Source: an uncultured bacterium
Lineage (GTDB): Bacteria; Verrucomicrobiota; Lentisphaeria; Oligosphaerales; Oligosphaeraceae
Assembly: GCA_902783355.1 (NCBI GenBank)
Contig: CACZQQ010000015.1
Span: 1-9,613, forward strand
Direction: 5' to 3'
DNA length: 9,613 nucleotides
Below are positions 7,266 through 9,613 of this stretch, piece after piece (the first letter of the stretch is position 1; the number at the start of each line of letters is the position of its first letter). Under the pieces are notes generated by a model. The model was not told where the DNA came from and did no database searches. It saw nothing but the letters and a program-made list of their open reading frames with translations. The position numbers and the translations under genes are program-made.

Positions 7266-9213
7266 CTGGCTCATCTCACATCTCAAGAACGCCCACATCG
7301 CCGACCTCCTGCAGCATGACGGCCTCATCAGGGCGCGCATCTGCAAGGGCGGCTTCAAGCCCATTCCGGCCAACATCGAGAAGAACAGGCGCATCATCAT
7401 CCAGCGGCTGACGGCCCTCTTCGAGGAAAACAGTTCGCCGCTCCTGGTCATCAGCGCCAAGTTCTCCCCCTTCCACAAGGCCTATGAAATCCTGCGGGAG
7501 GCCATGGGCAACGAGGGCCTCCGCCGCCATTGGCGCCTCCTCATGACGCAGCTCAAGGACGCGCGCGGCTTCGTCCTGGCCATCACCCTGGAGAACGACG
7601 ACACCTCGCTGATATGGCTTGGCGGGCGCCTCCTCAACTGCCCGAGCCTCTGGCGGCAGGAGGAGACGTGGCGGGAGCGCAAGCGCCCCGGCGACGCGGC
7701 CGGCCTGGCCGCCCTCCTGGCCCCTGTCAAGGACAACCCCGTCATCCAGGCCGCCCTCCTCCATCCGGACTTCCCAAGGCCCATCCAGGGGCTCCTCCCG
7801 CTGACGCAGACCGCCGACAAGGCCGACAGGACCGACAAGACGCCCAAGGCGCAGACGGCCGACAAGCCCGCCGACAAGAACAAGGGCGCGGTCGCCGCCG
7901 AAGAGAGGCCCACCGCCACCGACAGGAGCCTCAAGCAGCAGGCCGAGATGAACCTCAAGGCCGCCCTCAAGGAGGCCGCCCTGCGCAAGGAATGCGACAG
8001 CCTCCGCGGGCAGCTCAAGGAGGCCGTGGCGCAGGGCAAGGAGAAGGACGCGCGGCTCAGGGAGCTGCAGGGGCGCATGGAGGAGGTCGGCTCGGCCTTC
8101 GAGGGCGCCCTCGCGGAGATGCGCGACCAGAAGGAGCGGGACCTGCGCGACGCCAACGCCGCCCTGGAGGCGCGGCTGCTGGGCGTCCACCCCGACCTGC
8201 ATCTCTTCGCGACGCAGAACGCGCAGGCGCCCCTCAAGCTCAAGGAGCGCGTGGAGGCGGCCCTGGCCAAACAGCGCGCCGTCAACGGCAAGACCGTCCT
8301 CCGGCAGGAGCTCCTGCGGCGCCTCAACCGCCTGGAGGAGCTTCGGCGGCGCGTGAACGACGCCATCGAGGACGCGATCTCCCCCATCCCCGAACTGGCC
8401 GAACTGGAGCGCGAGATCACCAGCGGAATCGACGACTGCCAGCAGAAGCTGAACGAGCACCTCTCCACCGCCGGCGTCTCCATGCCGTGCCGCCTCCGCG
8501 ACCACATCAAGGCCATGCCCTACGACACGCCCGACGCCCTCCAGGCCTTCCACGAGCTGCGCGAGGCCCTCGGCACGCCCCTGTGGCGAAGCCTGCTGGC
8601 CCCCGACGAGCTGGACGCCGCGCGGCGCCTCATCACCGAGCGCGAGCGCCTCTGTCCCATCGCGCAGGCCGCCGCCGACCTCATCCAGAAGGAGGACGGG
8701 CGGGAGAGCGCCTTCTCGCAGCTGCCCCACTACCTGACGCTGACCGCCCTCAAGGAGCGCCTCGGCAACGTCGCCCTTGTGGTCGACGGCTGCAACGCCA
8801 TGCTGCGCTCCACCTACTGGCACGACGAAATCGAGTTCCTGGGCGAGAAGGAAGCCCGCAAGGAGTTCGTCACCCGCATCGGCCGTGTCTTGGGCGGGCG
8901 TCTTGGCGAGATTACGTTAATCTTTGATGGCCAAGGAGTTACGGATACAGTCGAGACCTACGGCAAGGTGCGCGTCATCTACGCCGCCCATACGGAGGAA
9001 TCGCAGAACGCCGACAACTGCATCGTCAAGTACCTGGGCACCCTCCAGCCGCCGGAGGACGAGGCCGCCGCCGAAGGCGAGGCGCAGGCGCAGACGCAGG
9101 ACGACGGCCCCGAGATCATCGTGTGCACCGACGACGGCGGCCTTGAGGCACGCATCGCCGGCCTCTGCGACGGCATCCTCGAGACAACCGCCCTCGCCGC
9201 AGTCGTGTCGTAG
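7222..9213 (+). CDS. Coiled-coil protein with C-terminal NYN (PIN-like) nuclease domain
   Basis: A 663-residue cytoplasmic protein with no signal peptide or membrane segment. Residues 1-190 form a helical/mixed domain I do not recognise. Residues 195-222 are a repetitive Asp-Lys-Thr-Ala linker. About 236-321 is a charged heptad-like coiled coil, and 322-510 is a further helical region. Residues 514-663 look like an NYN domain of the YacP/Rae1 type. VALVVDGCNAM gives D522 and N525, ITLIFDGQG gives D569, ESQNADNCI gives D598, and IVCTDDGGL gives D637/D638; these are the acidic positions expected of a PIN-like metal-dependent RNase. Bacillus Rae1 is a ribosome-associated mRNA endonuclease of only about 170 residues, so the roughly 500-residue helical extension here is unusual. 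The gene starts 24 bases after the U32 gene and is probably co-transcribed with it, consistent with an RNA-processing role. GTG 7222 is the first in-frame start; ATG 7237 (residue 6) is an alternative. Nuclease activity is inferred, not shown. Confidence 0.8.
   Translation: MPKPTMIPLCKEARNWLISHLKNAHIADLLQHDGLIRARICKGGFKPIPANIEKNRRIIIQRLTALFEENSSPLLVISAKFSPFHKAYEILREAMGNEGLRRHWRLLMTQLKDARGFVLAITLENDDTSLIWLGGRLLNCPSLWRQEETWRERKRPGDAAGLAALLAPVKDNPVIQAALLHPDFPRPIQGLLPLTQTADKADRTDKTPKAQTADKPADKNKGAVAAEERPTATDRSLKQQAEMNLKAALKEAALRKECDSLRGQLKEAVAQGKEKDARLRELQGRMEEVGSAFEGALAEMRDQKERDLRDANAALEARLLGVHPDLHLFATQNAQAPLKLKERVEAALAKQRAVNGKTVLRQELLRRLNRLEELRRRVNDAIEDAISPIPELAELEREITSGIDDCQQKLNEHLSTAGVSMPCRLRDHIKAMPYDTPDALQAFHELREALGTPLWRSLLAPDELDAARRLITERERLCPIAQAAADLIQKEDGRESAFSQLPHYLTLTALKERLGNVALVVDGCNAMLRSTYWHDEIEFLGEKEARKEFVTRIGRVLGGRLGEITLIFDGQGVTDTVETYGKVRVIYAAHTEESQNADNCIVKYLGTLQPPEDEAAAEGEAQAQTQDDGPEIIVCTDDGGLEARIAGLCDGILETTALAAVVS
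7813..7878 (+). repeat. CCGACAAG short repeats encoding an Asp-Lys linker
   Basis: Three tandem 9-base units of the form (G/A)CCGACA(A/G)G run from 7813 to 7839. Two further copies of CCGACAAG lie at 7859-7866 and 7871-7878. They encode the ADK/ADR/TDK repeats of the hydrophilic linker (residues about 198-219) between the N-terminal domain and the coiled coil of the NYN protein. Such in-frame low-complexity repeats can change in copy number between strains without breaking the gene. Confidence 0.7.
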
Positions 9214-9230
9214 AAGCCCCACCGCTTTCC

Positions 9231-9248
9231 TTTAGTACATTATAGTAC
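9231..9248 (+). promoter_or_regulatory. Tandem TTTAGTAC / TATAGTAC motif, candidate promoter of the phosphofructokinase gene
   Basis: TTTAGTAC at 9231-9238 and TATAGTAC at 9241-9248 are two copies of one motif at a 10-base period, sitting after a pyrimidine-rich stretch. TATAGT may act as a -10 element, with transcription starting near 9253 and a leader of roughly 53 bases before ATG 9306. The same TATAGTAC lies upstream of the PotD-like gene, and a tandem CATAGTAC upstream of glnS. No -35 element is recognisable. Confidence 0.5.
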
Positions 9249-9305
9249 GCGCGAAGACAGAATTTTTTCCCCCACCAACCAACCCACCAGAAGGATTCAT
9301 CAGCC

Positions 9306-9613
9306 ATGCCTGAAATCTCCCCGTTGCAGATTGCCCGCGCCGCCTACAAGCCGCAGCTTCCGAAGGTCCTCGCGAAGAGCGGGCCCTTCGCGGCCGCCAA
9401 GAAGGGCGCCGCCACCAAGTCCGTCGCCGACCAGGCCGCCATCAAGAAGCTCTTCCCCGACACCTACGGGCTGCCCGTGATCGAGTTCGCGGCCGGCAAG
9501 AAGCCCGCCAAGGCCCCGAAGGCCGTCAAGGTGGGCGTCATCCTCTCCGGCGGCCAGGCCCCCGGCGGCCACAACGTCATCGCAGGCATCTACGACGGCA
9601 TCAAGTCGCTGAA
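9306..9613 (+). CDS. pfp: Pyrophosphate--fructose 6-phosphate 1-phosphotransferase, N-terminal part
   Basis: The first 102 codons of a gene that runs off the right end. The enzyme phosphorylates fructose 6-phosphate at carbon 1 with pyrophosphate, a reversible cytoplasmic step of glycolysis and gluconeogenesis. An N-terminal extension of about 70 residues (SPLQIARAAYKPQLPKVL, then a Lys- and Ala-rich stretch and FPDTYGLPVIEF) is typical of the long, plant-like PPi-dependent clade found in many spirochaetes, Bacteroidetes and Verrucomicrobia-group bacteria. The start of the catalytic domain follows as VGVILSGGQAPGGHNVIAGIYDGI (about 76-99); the GGQAPGGHN loop distinguishes this clade from ATP-dependent PfkA, which has GGDAPGMN. 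The ribosome-binding site is AGAAGGA at 9289-9295. The gene has its own promoter-like motif, so it is probably a separate transcription unit from the NYN gene. Confidence 0.9.
   Translation, partial: MPEISPLQIARAAYKPQLPKVLAKSGPFAAAKKGAATKSVADQAAIKKLFPDTYGLPVIEFAAGKKPAKAPKAVKVGVILSGGQAPGGHNVIAGIYDGIKSL

Noticed and set aside
7813..7878. The CCGACAAG repeats considered as a CRISPR-like or iteron array
   Set aside because: The units are short, in frame, coding and adjacent with no unique spacers; they are explained as a low-complexity protein linker.
9249..9275. T-run at 9263-9268 after the NYN gene, considered as a terminator
   Set aside because: No stable hairpin precedes it, and it lies downstream of the promoter-like motif, so it is more likely part of the phosphofructokinase leader.

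Overview
The window is a gene-dense, GC-rich bacterial chromosomal segment. All eight protein genes that I can support lie on the + strand, and no gap exceeds 100 bases. I see no tRNA, rRNA, CRISPR array, insertion sequence or phage gene. Several traits suggest a Gram-negative bacterium from the Planctomycetes-Verrucomicrobia-Chlamydiae group or its relatives (for example Kiritimatiellota, Lentisphaerota or Verrucomicrobiota). These are a direct glutaminyl-tRNA synthetase, a DUF481-type outer-membrane barrel with an N-terminal all-beta domain, and a pyrophosphate-type phosphofructokinase with a long N-terminal extension. This placement is an inference from gene types and base composition, not from a marker phylogeny.

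Layout. Positions 1-258 hold the 3' end of an unidentified gene, possibly a degraded MazG-like domain. After a short promoter-like gap comes glnS (306-2045), followed 9 bases later by a FabG-like short-chain dehydrogenase (2055-2804). A hairpin and T-run over the end of that gene may end this unit. A second promoter-like motif precedes a PotD-like polyamine-binding lipoprotein (2884-3951) and a DUF481 outer-membrane protein (4016-5023). A long GC-rich hairpin (5047-5081) separates these from a two-module U32 'peptidase' (5101-7197), of the class now linked to RNA hydroxylation. Close behind it is a 663-residue protein (7222-9213) with a long coiled coil and a C-terminal NYN/PIN-like nuclease domain. 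A third promoter-like motif then precedes the start of pyrophosphate-dependent phosphofructokinase (9306 to the window end).

How the genes relate. The U32 and NYN genes are 24 bases apart and probably co-transcribed. One is RNA-modification-like and the other RNase-like, so the pair may act in RNA metabolism or ribosome quality control; this is inference. The other genes look like ordinary housekeeping and envelope functions.

Most interesting points: (1) a TATAGTAC-type motif, tandemly duplicated at two of its three sites, found just upstream of the three likely transcription-unit starts; (2) the novel-looking coiled-coil/NYN protein; (3) an out-of-frame ATG at the best ribosome-binding position of that gene, pointing to a one-base indel, a short overlapping leader peptide, or frameshifting. 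I found no clear defence or mobile system.
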